Assembly: GCF_011057645.1 (NCBI RefSeq)
Contig: NZ_JAALGE010000029.1
Span: forward strand, 1 to 38,265
Length of the DNA stretch: 38,265 nt
Direction: 5' to 3'
DNA from: Marisediminicola senii
GTDB taxonomy: Bacteria; Actinomycetota; Actinomycetes; Actinomycetales; Microbacteriaceae
Every line of letters begins with the position of its first letter. Positions within the stretch are counted from its first letter, which is position 1. This document shows, in pieces, positions 24,441 through 33,090 of the stretch. The position numbers and the translations under genes are program-made. A model generated the notes under the pieces. It made no database searches and had not been told where the DNA came from. It saw nothing but the letters and a program-made list of their open reading frames with translations.

Positions 24441-24562
24441 CTGCTGTGCTGATTCAACCAGCGCCGATCCACTTGGGGCCTGCACGCCCAGTGCCGGACG
24501 CACCGCGTGCGATGCGCCACCCAGCACTCCCCGAAACCGCACTCAACCGGCAGGACACACCC

Positions 24563-24811
24563 ATGCAACTCGGAACCCGGTGGGGCGTCGGCGCAGAAGC
24601 GCCGTCACAGCTCCCCCCGACCGTCATCGCCGCCATCCGCGGTGTCGAGACCGACATCAGCGACATCGACACCAGTGCCTGGCGGTGGACCCTCACGTGG
24701 CTCGAGGGTCGCCCGGTGGTCGAGCTCGATGACGGCACCGTGATCCGCTACGACTCCGTCACGGACTCCGCCCGGGTCATCGGGGCCGACGCCACCGACG
24801 ACGCGGAGTAG
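24563..24811 (+). CDS. Small hypothetical protein, 82 aa
   Basis: Starts at ATG 24563 (MQLGTRWGVGAEAPSQLPP) with AGGA about eight bases upstream; longer in-frame starts near 24401 fall inside the structured RNA and look non-coding. The sequence is acidic and soluble (PTVIAAIRGVETDISDIDTSAWRWTLTWLEGRPVVELDDGTVIRYDS), with a likely helix followed by a beta hairpin. The function is unknown. It has the composition of a real gene. It is convergent with the methyltransferase gene 17 bases downstream. Confidence 0.68.
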   Translation: MQLGTRWGVGAEAPSQLPPTVIAAIRGVETDISDIDTSAWRWTLTWLEGRPVVELDDGTVIRYDSVTDSARVIGADATDDAE

Positions 24812-24828
24812 TCGGCGCACCGCAACCG

Positions 24829-25632
24829 TCAGCCGCGGGCGATGATCTCGCCGTGCGGCATGATGAACGTGGCGTCCGGGGTCTGCGACCATTCGAGCCA
24901 CGCATCGGAGATCTCGCGCAGGTCGTCGGCCGTCGCGAGCCCGAGCGAGAGCGCGTCGCTCGCGAACCCCGACTCGAGGGCCCGGATCGCCCAGGTGCCG
25001 CCCCACCAGTCGCGATCCTCGCTGGTGGAGAAGCACCACACCGATGCGGTGGCGTGCACGTCGGTGAACCCGGCCTCGAGCGCCCACGACTTGAGGCGCC
25101 GCCCGGCGTCGGGTTCTCCCCCGTTGGCTCGGTGCACGGCGCGGTACACGCTCATCCACCGGTCGAGCCCGGGCAGCAGCGGGTACCAGGCCACAGCGGC
25201 GTAGTCGACGTCCCTGGCCGCGGCGACGCCGTCGTGCCGCACCGCGCGACGGAACTCGCGCAGCACCGCGACCGGATCGGCGACGTGCTGCAGCACCTGG
25301 TGCGCGTGCACCACGTCGACGCTGTGGTCGTCGACCGGGAGTGCGTAGGCGTCACCGGTGACGAAGCTCACGTTGTCGATCGCCGCGCCGAGCACGGCGG
25401 CCTTCGCGACGACCTCGGCTGAGGCATCCACCCCGATCACCGGCGCGGGCTGCACGCGCGACGCGAGGTCGACCGTGATGGTGCCGGGGCCCGAGCCGAC
25501 GTCGAGAACCGACGAGCCCTGCGCGAGGTACGGCAGCAGGTAGGCGGCGGAATTCTCGACCGTGCGCCAGCTGTGCGAGCGCAGCACGCTCTCGTGGTGG
25601 CCGTGGGTGTACTGCTCGCGGGCGTCGCTCAT
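24829..25632 (-). CDS. SAM-dependent class I methyltransferase (UbiE/methyltransferase-11 like)
   Basis: 267 residues. SAM-binding motif I VLDVGSGPGTITVDLA at about 43-58, an acidic motif II at the end of beta2 (VIGVDAS), motif with GDAYALPVDDHSVDVVHAHQVLQHVADPVAVLREFRRAV, all typical of class I methyltransferases acting on small molecules. The substrate is unknown. The start MSDAREQY at 25632 is favoured over an upstream ATG at 25650 because TATGCT (25644-25639) lies exactly six bases before it, the leaderless geometry of this genome. It is divergent from the Dcp peptidase gene with only 58 bases between. Confidence 0.9.
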   Translation of the reverse strand: MSDAREQYTHGHHESVLRSHSWRTVENSAAYLLPYLAQGSSVLDVGSGPGTITVDLASRVQPAPVIGVDASAEVVAKAAVLGAAIDNVSFVTGDAYALPVDDHSVDVVHAHQVLQHVADPVAVLREFRRAVRHDGVAAARDVDYAAVAWYPLLPGLDRWMSVYRAVHRANGGEPDAGRRLKSWALEAGFTDVHATASVWCFSTSEDRDWWGGTWAIRALESGFASDALSLGLATADDLREISDAWLEWSQTPDATFIMPHGEIIARG

Positions 25633-25638
25633 GCCGGG

Positions 25639-25644
25639 AGCATA
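25639..25644 (-). promoter_or_regulatory. Leaderless-type promoter (-10 TATGCT, six bases, ATG)
   Basis: Minus-strand TATGCT (25644-25639), CCCGGC, then ATG 25632 of the methyltransferase gene. It is back-to-back with the Dcp promoter. Confidence 0.5.
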
Positions 25645-25678
25645 TTGCACCGGGGAGAACGGGCAGACCGCCGCGCCC

Positions 25679-25684
25679 TAGGCT
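25679..25684 (+). promoter_or_regulatory. Leaderless-type promoter (-10 TAGGCT, six bases, ATG)
   Basis: TAGGCT, TGGCGG, then ATG 25691 of the M3 peptidase gene. Confidence 0.5.
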
Positions 25685-25690
25685 TGGCGG

Positions 25691-27751
25691 ATGCCCGATA
25701 CCAACCCGTTCCTCGCCCCCAGCACGCTGCCGTTCGGCCTGCCGCCGTTCGCCGAGATCGCCGACGAGCACTACCTGCCGGCGTTCGAGCGCGGCTTCGA
25801 GGAGCAGCTCGCCGAGGTCGCCGCCATCACCGGGCAGGCCGACGAGCCGACGGTCGAGAACACCCTGGTCGCCCTCGAGCGCAGCGGCCGGCTGCTCGCG
25901 CGGGTCTCCGCGGTGTTCTACAACCGCAGCTCGGCTGACACGTCCGATGCGATCAACGCCATCGAGGAGACGGTCGCGCCGATGATGGCCGCGCATTCCG
26001 ACGCCATCCGCCTCGACCCCGAGCTGTACCGCCGCATCGTGGTGCTGCACGATGGACTGGACGCGGCGGGCGACGACACGACGGGCGACGACGCTCCCGC
26101 ACTCGACGCCGAGACCCGCTACCTCATCGAGCGGTATGCCATCGAGCTGACGCAGGCCGGGGCCGGCCTCGACGAGGCGGCGAAGACCACCCTGCGCGGC
26201 TACAACCAGCAGCTGTCGACCCTCACCACCCGGTTCGAGAAGAACCTGCTCACCGACACCAACGCGCTGGCCGTCGTCATCGACGACGTCGCCGAGCTCG
26301 ACGGACTCGGGGCCGGCGAGATCTCCGCGGCGGCGCAGGCCGCCACCGAGCGTGGCCTCGACGGCAAGTACGTGATCACGCTGGTGCTGCCGACCGGGCA
26401 CCCCTACCTCGCGTCGCTCACGAACCGCGACGTGCGGCGCCGCATCATGGAGGCGTCACGCTCGCGGGGCGGCCGCGGTGGCGAGAACGACAACAGCCAG
26501 CTCGTGCTCGACATCACCCGTATCCGTGCCCAGCGCGCGGCGCTGCTCGGGTTCTCCTCGCACGCCGCCTACGTCACCGCGGGGCAGACCGCCGGTACCC
26601 CCGGGAACGTCGCGTCAATGCTCGGCCGCCTCGCCCCCGCGGCCGCCCGCAACGCCGACCGCGAGCGCGAGGCGCTGCTGGCGGTGGCCGACGTCGACAC
26701 CATCGAGGCGTGGGACTGGGCGTTCTACAGCGAGCGGGTGCGCAGGGCCGAGTTCGACATCGACAAGCAGTCGATGCGGCCGTACTTCGAGGCCGAGCGG
26801 GTGCTCCGCGACGGCGTGTTCTTCGCCGCCGGCCAGGTCTACGGAGTCACCTTCACCGAGCGGCCCGACCTCACCGCCTACCACCCGCAGGCGCGCGTGT
26901 TCGAGGTGGCGGAGGCCGACGGCTCCCCCGTCGGCCTGTACATCCTCGATCTCTACACGCGTGACTCGAAGCGCGGTGGAGCGTGGATGAACTCGCTCAT
27001 CTCTCAGAGCGACCTGCTGCGGCATCCCACCGTCGTCGTCAACAACCTCAACGTGCCGCAGCCCGCCCCCGGGTCGCCCACCCTGCTCAGCTTCGACGAG
27101 GTGGTGACGCTGTTCCACGAGTTCGGGCACGCCCTGCACGGCCTGTTCGCCCGGGTCACCTACCCGAAGTTCAGCGGCACGCGGGTCTTTCGCGACTTCG
27201 TCGAGTTTCCGAGCCAGGTCAATGAGATGTGGATGCTGTGGCCCGAGGTGCTCGCGAACTACGCGCGTCACCACGAGACCGGGGAGCGCATGCCGCAGCA
27301 CCTCGTCGACGCCATCGCCGCGTCATCCACCTTCAACGAGGGATTCGCGACGAGCGAGTACCTCGCGGCGACGCTGCTCGACCAGGCGTGGCACGCGATC
27401 GGTACCGACGCCGACGTGACCGACGTGGCTGCGTTCGAGGCCGCCGCGCTGACTGCCGCGGGCCTCGACAACCCCGCGGTTCCGACGCGCTACTCGAGCA
27501 CCTACTTCGCGCACACCTTCTCGGGTGGCTACGCGGCCGCGTACTACTCGTACATCTGGAGCGAGGTGCTCGATGCCGACACAGTCGAGTGGTTCACCGA
27601 GAACGGCGGAATGACGCGCCAGAACGGCGACCGTTTCCGCGAGCTCGTGCTCGGCGTCGGCGGATCAATGGACCCACTGGCGGCATACCGGGCGTTCCGC
27701 GGACGCGACGCCGCGATCGAGCCGCTGCTGCGCCGCCGCGGTCTGGAGTAG
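25691..27751 (+). CDS. dcp: Peptidyl-dipeptidase Dcp-like M3 family metallopeptidase
   Basis: 686 residues, full length for the family. The zinc site HEFGH is at 476-480 ([14 protein letters not shown]), with the third ligand Glu expected in [13 protein letters not shown] downstream. The N-terminus ([32 protein letters not shown]) is the Dcp/oligopeptidase A hallmark, and the [20 protein letters not shown] segment near the end holds substrate-binding Tyr residues. A cytoplasmic enzyme that trims dipeptides from short peptides, perhaps downstream of ClpP products encoded nearby. Leaderless start at 25691. The stop is followed by a run of nine G (27753-27761). Confidence 0.94.
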   Translation: MPDTNPFLAPSTLPFGLPPFAEIADEHYLPAFERGFEEQLAEVAAITGQADEPTVENTLVALERSGRLLARVSAVFYNRSSADTSDAINAIEETVAPMMAAHSDAIRLDPELYRRIVVLHDGLDAAGDDTTGDDAPALDAETRYLIERYAIELTQAGAGLDEAAKTTLRGYNQQLSTLTTRFEKNLLTDTNALAVVIDDVAELDGLGAGEISAAAQAATERGLDGKYVITLVLPTGHPYLASLTNRDVRRRIMEASRSRGGRGGENDNSQLVLDITRIRAQRAALLGFSSHAAYVTAGQTAGTPGNVASMLGRLAPAAARNADREREALLAVADVDTIEAWDWAFYSERVRRAEFDIDKQSMRPYFEAERVLRDGVFFAAGQVYGVTFTERPDLTAYHPQARVFEVAEADGSPVGLYILDLYTRDSKRGGAWMNSLISQSDLLRHPTVVVNNLNVPQPAPGSPTLLSFDEVVTLFHEFGHALHGLFARVTYPKFSGTRVFRDFVEFPSQVNEMWMLWPEVLANYARHHETGERMPQHLVDAIAASSTFNEGFATSEYLAATLLDQAWHAIGTDADVTDVAAFEAAALTAAGLDNPAVPTRYSSTYFAHTFSGGYAAAYYSYIWSEVLDADTVEWFTENGGMTRQNGDRFRELVLGVGGSMDPLAAYRAFRGRDAAIEPLLRRRGLE

Positions 27752-27809
27752 CGGGGGGGGGCCCGTCGGGCAGTTCAGCCGCGCAACCGCCCAGCCACCC
27801 AGCCCGGCG

Positions 27810-29087
<1,278 letters not shown>

Positions 29088-29138
29088 GCGCCTTACCTCC
29101 TCCTGGTTGCGGCACACCTCGTTGTGGCCGTAAAGACG

Positions 29139-29186
29139 TCGTGATTGTCACGATGAGCCTAACCCGTGCCACCGACACGCGTTCCC
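29139..29186 (-). promoter_or_regulatory. clpX promoter region: TAGGCT -10, redox-sigma-like element and palindrome
   Basis: On the minus strand GGGAAC (29186-29181), 17 bases, GTT (29163-29161) resembles the SigR/SigH oxidative-stress promoter (GGAAY-N17-19-GTT). TAGGCT (29161-29156) is a housekeeping-type -10 overlapping it. A perfect palindrome TCGTGA-CAA-TCACGA (29153-29139) spans the predicted start site and may be an operator. The flanking arms CGCGTTC (29178-29184) and GAACGCG (29201-29207) form a wider inverted repeat. The sigma assignment is inference. Confidence 0.4.
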
Positions 29187-29295
29187 ATGTGTTGGTTTGT
29201 GAACGCGGTGGGTCGCCAGGTCGGGTTCGACGGCGGTGGCGGCGCGCCGCCTGATGTGTGGCTTTGGCACCCACCTGCCGTGCGGATGGCCCCGA

Positions 29296-29301
29296 TATCC
29301 T
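29296..29301 (+). promoter_or_regulatory. Leaderless-type promoter (-10 TATCCT, six bases, ATG)
   Basis: TATCCT, GCGGGT, then ATG 29308 of the copC-like gene. Confidence 0.5.
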
Positions 29302-29307
29302 GCGGGT

Positions 29308-30069
29308 ATGCCTCTTTCGCACCGCATCCGGTTCCCATCATTTGTCGCAATCTCGGCGGGGGCGCTGCTCGCGGTCGGCATGGGTGTCGGTGTCGCCTCC
29401 CCCGCGCAGGCACACAACTACCTCGTCTCCTCGACCCCCGCGGCCGATTCGGTGCTCACCGAGCTGCCCCCCGAGTTCTCGATCACGACCAACGACGCCC
29501 TGCTCGCGGCGGGCGACGGCGCCGGGGCGTTCGCCCTGCAGGTCGTCGACGGGGCGGGCGCGCACTTCGAAGACGGCTGCGTCGCGGTCGACGGCCCGAG
29601 CATGTCCGCGGCGATCCCCGCGCTCGGCGCCCCCGGCGCCTACACGATGATCTGGCAGGTGGTCTCGGCCGACGGCCACACGATCTCCGAGGAGTTGCCG
29701 TTCACCTGGCAGCCGGCGGATGCCTCGGGCGCGGTCGCCGGTTTCGCCGAGGCCCCGGTCTGCGGCGAGGCTGCTCCGGGTGCGTCGCCGAGCGCCTCCC
29801 CGAGCGCCTCCCCCACCGATGACGCCGCACCCTCGGCGAGTCCCAGCGCGAGCAGCGGCACCGAGGCGGGCACCGACACCGGCTCGACCGACGGCACCGA
29901 GGCGGGCACCATCGACGTCGACACCGCGTCCAGCGACACCGCAGCCGATTCGACCGCGCTGTGGATCGGCGGCGCGGTGCTCGCGGTGGCCGCCGCGGTG
30001 GGCGTCACGGTGCTGGTGATGCGCCGGAAGCGCACCGGGGCGACCGGGAGCGGCACCCCGACCGAGTGA
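29308..30069 (+). CDS. CopC-domain (copper resistance) membrane-anchored protein
   Basis: 253 residues. Signal peptide ending AQA, so the mature protein begins with His36 (HNYLVSSTPAADSVLTELP), the N-terminal copper ligand and signature of CopC. VVSADGHTISEELPFTW is the second CopC motif (Asp-Gly-His). The domain ends near residue 140. It is followed by a Ser/Ala/Thr/Pro-rich linker and a C-terminal TM (about 217-238) with an RRKR tail, so it is a cell-surface copper-binding domain. No copD or cupredoxin gene is adjacent. It is inserted on the opposite strand between clpX and clpP2. The start ATG 29308 has the leaderless geometry. Confidence 0.9.
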   Translation: MPLSHRIRFPSFVAISAGALLAVGMGVGVASPAQAHNYLVSSTPAADSVLTELPPEFSITTNDALLAAGDGAGAFALQVVDGAGAHFEDGCVAVDGPSMSAAIPALGAPGAYTMIWQVVSADGHTISEELPFTWQPADASGAVAGFAEAPVCGEAAPGASPSASPSASPTDDAAPSASPSASSGTEAGTDTGSTDGTEAGTIDVDTASSDTAADSTALWIGGAVLAVAAAVGVTVLVMRRKRTGATGSGTPTE

Positions 30070-30077
30070 CGCCGCGC

Positions 30078-30110
30078 CGCGGCATCCACCCGCCGAGAAT
30101 GGATGCCGCG
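30078..30110 (+). terminator. Hairpin after the copC-like gene
   Basis: CGCGGCATCCA (30078-30088) pairs perfectly with TGGATGCCGCG (30100-30110). It lies just after the copC stop (30069). There is no T-run, so it may act with the hairpin that follows. Confidence 0.45.
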
Positions 30111-30122
30111 ACGCACGCACGA

Positions 30123-30158
30123 CGAAGGCCCCGCCGGAACGATCCAGCGGGGCCTTCG
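30123..30158 (-). terminator. Bidirectional terminator between copC-like gene and clpP2
   Basis: CGAAGGCCCCGC (30123-30134) and GCGGGGCCTTCG (30147-30158) form a perfect 12-bp GC-rich stem with a 12-base loop. It lies 22 bases downstream of the clpP2 stop on the minus strand and also follows the copC-like gene on the plus strand. Confidence 0.75.
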
Positions 30159-30179
30159 TGGTACTGCTACTGCGTGGTG

Positions 30180-30839
30180 CTACGAGACGAGTGCCGGCAC
30201 GTTCTTGCGGGTGACGAGCACCTGGTCGATGAGTCCGTACTCGAGGGCCTCGGCCGCGCTGAGGATCTTGTCGCGGTCGATGTCCTTGTTGACCTGCTCG
30301 ACCGAACGGTTCGAGTGGTGCGACAGGGTCTCCTCGAGCCAGCCGCGCATGCGGAGGATCTCGGCGGCCTGGATCTCGATGTCCGACGCCTGCCCGCGGC
30401 CGGCGTCACCGGTCGACGGCTGGTGGATCAGGATGCGGGCGTTGGGAAGCGCGAGGCGCTTGCCCGGGGAGCCCGCGGCCATCAGTACGGCGGCGGCGGA
30501 TGCTGCCTGGCCGAGCACGACGGTCTGGATCTGCGGCTTGATGTACTGCATCGTGTCGTAGATCGCCGTCATCGCGGTGAACGAGCCACCGGGCGAGTTG
30601 ATGTACATCACGATGTCGCGGTCGGGGTCCTGGCTCTCGAGAACGAGCAGCTGGGCCATGACGTCGTCGGCGGACGCGTCGTCGATCTGCACGCCGAGGA
30701 AGACGATGCGGTCTTCGAAGAGCTTCGCGTACGGGTCCTGGCGCTTGTACCCGTAGGCGGTGCGCTCCTCGAACGTGGGGAGGATGTAGCGGGATTCGGC
30801 CACCGGGCCGGCGCTCCCGCCGAAGGAAGAGATATCCAT
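30180..30839 (-). CDS. clpP2: ATP-dependent Clp protease proteolytic subunit ClpP2
   Basis: 219 residues. Ser-His-Asp triad: S114 ([12 protein letters not shown]), H139 (ARILIHQPS) and D190 (DIDRDKIL). The N-terminal extension [21 protein letters not shown] is typical of actinobacterial ClpP2, and YINSPGG is present. Forms the mixed ClpP1P2 tetradecamer with the next protein and docks ClpX/ClpC. It is nine bases downstream of clpP1 in one operon. A start at 30839 fits the conserved N-terminus. The paralogue numbering follows the usual actinobacterial gene order. Confidence 0.95.
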   Translation of the reverse strand: MDISSFGGSAGPVAESRYILPTFEERTAYGYKRQDPYAKLFEDRIVFLGVQIDDASADDVMAQLLVLESQDPDRDIVMYINSPGGSFTAMTAIYDTMQYIKPQIQTVVLGQAASAAAVLMAAGSPGKRLALPNARILIHQPSTGDAGRGQASDIEIQAAEILRMRGWLEETLSHHSNRSVEQVNKDIDRDKILSAAEALEYGLIDQVLVTRKNVPALVS

Positions 30840-30848
30840 GACTGAGCC

Positions 30849-31499
30849 TTACTTGGGGAGGTCGGAGTTGGGGGTGTCGAGGTCGGGGGTGGTGGAGACC
30901 TCTTTCTCCGTCACGGACTCGTCCGTGCCACCGCCGCCGATCACGTCGGTCGCGTACTCGCGCAGGTGATCGACGAAGCCGTATTCGAGCGCCTCCTGGG
31001 CGGTGAACCAGTTGTCGCGGTCGTTGTCGATGAGGATCTGCTCGATCGGCTTGTCGACCTGCTCGGCGGTGAGTTCCGCCATGCGCTGCTTCATGTCGAG
31101 GATGACCTTGGCCTGCGTCTGGATGTCGGCGGACGTTCCACCGAAGCCACCGGACGGCTGGTGCAGGAGAACCCGTGCGTTGGGCGTGATGTAGCGCTTG
31201 CCCTTGGTGCCAGACGAGAGCAGGAACTGCCCCATCGACGCTGCGAGTCCGATGCCCACGGTGACGATGTCGTTCGGTACGAACTTCATCGTGTCGTAGA
31301 TCGCCATGCCCGCGGTGATCGAGCCACCGGGTGAGTTGATGTACAGGAAGATGTCGCGCTCGGCGTCCTCGGCTGCAAGCAGCAGGATTTTTGCGCAGAT
31401 CTCGTTGGCGTTGTCATCGCGCACCTCTGAGCCAAGCCAGATGATGCGGTCCTTGAGGAGTTGGTCGAAAATGCTGTTGACCAATGCCGGTTGGGCCAT
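30849..31499 (-). CDS. clpP1: ATP-dependent Clp protease proteolytic subunit ClpP1
   Basis: 216 residues. Triad S88 ([11 protein letters not shown]), H113 (VLLHQPSGG) and D162 ([10 protein letters not shown]), with the same 25- and 49-residue spacing as E. coli Clp[20 protein letters not shown] is conserved. The C-terminal ~25 residues ([29 protein letters not shown]) are a long acidic tail beyond the folded domain, probably disordered. The first gene of the clpP1-clpP2 operon; GGAG precedes the ATG. The upstream region contains the 35-bp repeats described separately. Confidence 0.96.
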   Translation of the reverse strand: MAQPALVNSIFDQLLKDRIIWLGSEVRDDNANEICAKILLLAAEDAERDIFLYINSPGGSITAGMAIYDTMKFVPNDIVTVGIGLAASMGQFLLSSGTKGKRYITPNARVLLHQPSGGFGGTSADIQTQAKVILDMKQRMAELTAEQVDKPIEQILIDNDRDNWFTAQEALEYGFVDHLREYATDVIGGGGTDESVTEKEVSTTPDLDTPNSDLPK

Positions 31500-31569
31500 T
31501 GTTGCGCTCCATTTCAGTTGTCGCTTGTGTCGAATCTATCGGGAAGGTTCCGGGCATATCCCGCTGTTC

Positions 31570-31604
31570 GCCGTGGGCAGAGCGCAGCTCAGCGAAGCGG
31601 TGCC
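31570..31604. repeat. 35-bp direct repeat, copy 1 (also a hairpin)
   Basis: Identical over 35 bases to 31626-31660 (period 56). In this copy CCGTGGGCA (31571-31579) pairs with TGCCCACGG (31601-31609), which makes a nine-bp stem around the core GAGCGCAGCTCAGCG. It lies upstream of clpP1 and downstream of the PLP-enzyme gene. Confidence 0.85.
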
Positions 31605-31625
31605 CACGGCGACGACCAGCACAGT

Positions 31626-31660
31626 GCCGTGGGCAGAGCGCAGCTCAGCGAAGCGGTGCC
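31626..31660. repeat. 35-bp direct repeat, copy 2
   Basis: The same 35 bases as copy 1, but the closing stem arm is changed (TGCCGCGC instead of TGCCCACG), so the outer pairs are lost. It ends 18 bases before the stop codon of the PLP-enzyme gene. Confidence 0.85.
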
Positions 31661-31678
31661 GCGCAGTGGCGTCAGGTA

Positions 31679-32902
31679 CTACAACCCGTCCGTCGCATCG
31701 AGCGCCGCGGCGAGGTCGGCGATGATGTCTGCCGCATCCTCCAGCCCCACCGAGAACCTCAGGTGCCCGGTGCGCCCGTAGCGGTCGTTGCGCCGGAATC
31801 GCACCGGCCAGTGCTCGGCCCGCGGCGATGAGGCATCGGAATGCACGATCAGCGACTCGTCGTGCCCGAGCGAGACCGCCGACGTGACCACCCGCAGGTT
31901 CGCGACGAAGCGGTTATGTGCATCGTGGTCACCGTTGAGGGCGAAGACCATCATGCCGCCGCATCCATCGGGCATCGTGCGCCTGGCGAGGTCGAACTGT
32001 GGATGCGACGGCAGCCCTGGGTACGCGACGAAGTCGACGCGCCGGTCGGCTTCGAGGTATTCGGCCACGGCCTGCGCGGAGGTGCTGTGCTGGCGCATGC
32101 GCAGCGGCAGGGTGACCGATCCGCGCATGATCAGCCAGGCGTTGAACGGACTGATCACGCCCCCGACGTCGACCATCGCGTCGCTCTTGATGCGCTGGAT
32201 GAGCTCGCGCGAGCCGATGACCGCGCCGCCCATGGCGTCGCCGTGGCCGTTGATGTACTTCGTGAGCGAGTGCACGACGAGGTCGGCGCCGAGGTCGAGC
32301 GGGCGCATGAGCATCGGAGAGGCGAAGGTGGCGTCGACGCTGAGCAGCGCTCCCCCGGCGTGGGCGATCTTCGCCAGGGCCTCGATGTCGGCGATGCGCG
32401 TCGTCGGGTTGGCCGGGCTCTCGGCATGCACGAGCACGGTGTTCTCGCGCATCGCGGTGCGCACCGCCTCCGGGTCGCCGGTGTCGACGAGGGTGGCGTG
32501 GATGCCGTACTTCTGCGGGAACAGCTCGGTGAACAGTCGGTGGGTGGCCTCGTAGACGACGTCGGATACGACGACGTGGTCGCCGGAGGAGAGGAACGTG
32601 AAGAACACGCTGTGCAGGGCGGCGACGCCGCTGGCGAGCGCGACGGCGTCTTCTCCGTGGTCGAGGGCGGCGAGCTTCTGCTGCAGCGCGAGCTGGTTGA
32701 CGCCGCTGTTGCGGGTGTACAGCGGAATGTCGGTGCCCGACCAGCTGATGCCGGACGGGTCGTCGGGCAACGCGTAGGAGTTGGCCATCACGATCGGGGT
32801 GCGGATCGCGCCGGAGCCCTCGTCGACGGAATTGCCCGCGTGCACGGCCTGGGTCAGGACGCGCAGCGTGGACGGGTCATGGGCATCGGGGCGCGAGGGC
32901 AT
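31679..32902 (-). CDS. Cys/Met-metabolism PLP-dependent enzyme (cystathionine/methionine gamma-lyase family)
   Basis: 407 residues, the usual length for the transsulfuration family. PLP-binding Lys215 is in VVHSLTKYINGHGDAMGG, and the Tyr ligand segment LYTRNSGVN departs from the usual YTRxxNPT. ALASGVAALHSVFFTFLSSGDHVV and SVDATFASP are family motifs. It performs gamma- or beta-elimination/replacement on homocysteine, cystathionine or methionine; the altered NPT loop makes the exact reaction uncertain. The start ATG 32902 lies six bases after a TAGCGT -10. It sits between tig and clpP1 on the same strand but with its own promoter. Confidence 0.9.
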   Translation of the reverse strand: MPSRPDAHDPSTLRVLTQAVHAGNSVDEGSGAIRTPIVMANSYALPDDPSGISWSGTDIPLYTRNSGVNQLALQQKLAALDHGEDAVALASGVAALHSVFFTFLSSGDHVVVSDVVYEATHRLFTELFPQKYGIHATLVDTGDPEAVRTAMRENTVLVHAESPANPTTRIADIEALAKIAHAGGALLSVDATFASPMLMRPLDLGADLVVHSLTKYINGHGDAMGGAVIGSRELIQRIKSDAMVDVGGVISPFNAWLIMRGSVTLPLRMRQHSTSAQAVAEYLEADRRVDFVAYPGLPSHPQFDLARRTMPDGCGGMMVFALNGDHDAHNRFVANLRVVTSAVSLGHDESLIVHSDASSPRAEHWPVRFRRNDRYGRTGHLRFSVGLEDAADIIADLAAALDATDGL

Positions 32903-32908
32903 CCGCTA

Positions 32909-32914
32909 ACGCTA
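32909..32914 (-). promoter_or_regulatory. Leaderless-type promoter (-10 TAGCGT, six bases, ATG)
   Basis: Minus-strand TAGCGT (32914-32909), TAGCGG, then ATG 32902. Confidence 0.4.
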
Positions 32915-32951
32915 CGGGCTGCGTGGGGTGCCGGTGGCCAGGGACGGAAGC

Positions 32952-33054
32952 GGCCCCGACGCTGGTCCCAGTTGCGCAGACCGTGTCAGACAGAAACGGC
33001 CCCGACGCTGGTCCCAGTTGCGCAGACCGTGTCAGACAGAAACGGCCCCGACGC
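32952..33054. repeat. 46-bp tandem repeat sharing an arm with the tig terminator
   Basis: Two exact 46-base units (32952-32997, 32998-33043) begin GGCCCCGACGC; a third start of the unit (33044-33054) is one arm of the tig terminator. The units therefore repeat terminator arm plus about 35 bases of trailing sequence. They lie between tig and the PLP-enzyme gene. Confidence 0.85.
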
Positions 33055-33069
33055 AAGTGCGTCGGGGCC
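33044..33069 (-). terminator. Terminator of tig
   Basis: GGCCCCGACGC (33044-33054) and GCGTCGGGGCC (33059-33069) form a perfect 11-bp stem with a four-base loop. It starts 22 bases after the tig stop; on the minus strand it is followed by GTTTCTG, a weak U-tract. Confidence 0.8.
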
Positions 33070-33090
33070 GAGTCATCCAATCAGTGCGAC

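Noticed and set aside
29199-29226. GTGAAC-N16-TCGGGT on the plus strand as a further ECF promoter
   Set aside because: The -35 fits, but the -10 lacks the TAT of the two matching promoters at 37.1 kb and it is far from the copC start, which has its own -10.
31570-31660. Two-unit repeat as a CRISPR array
   Set aside because: Only two units, a 21-base spacer, no cas genes and a hairpin-forming extragenic type of sequence.
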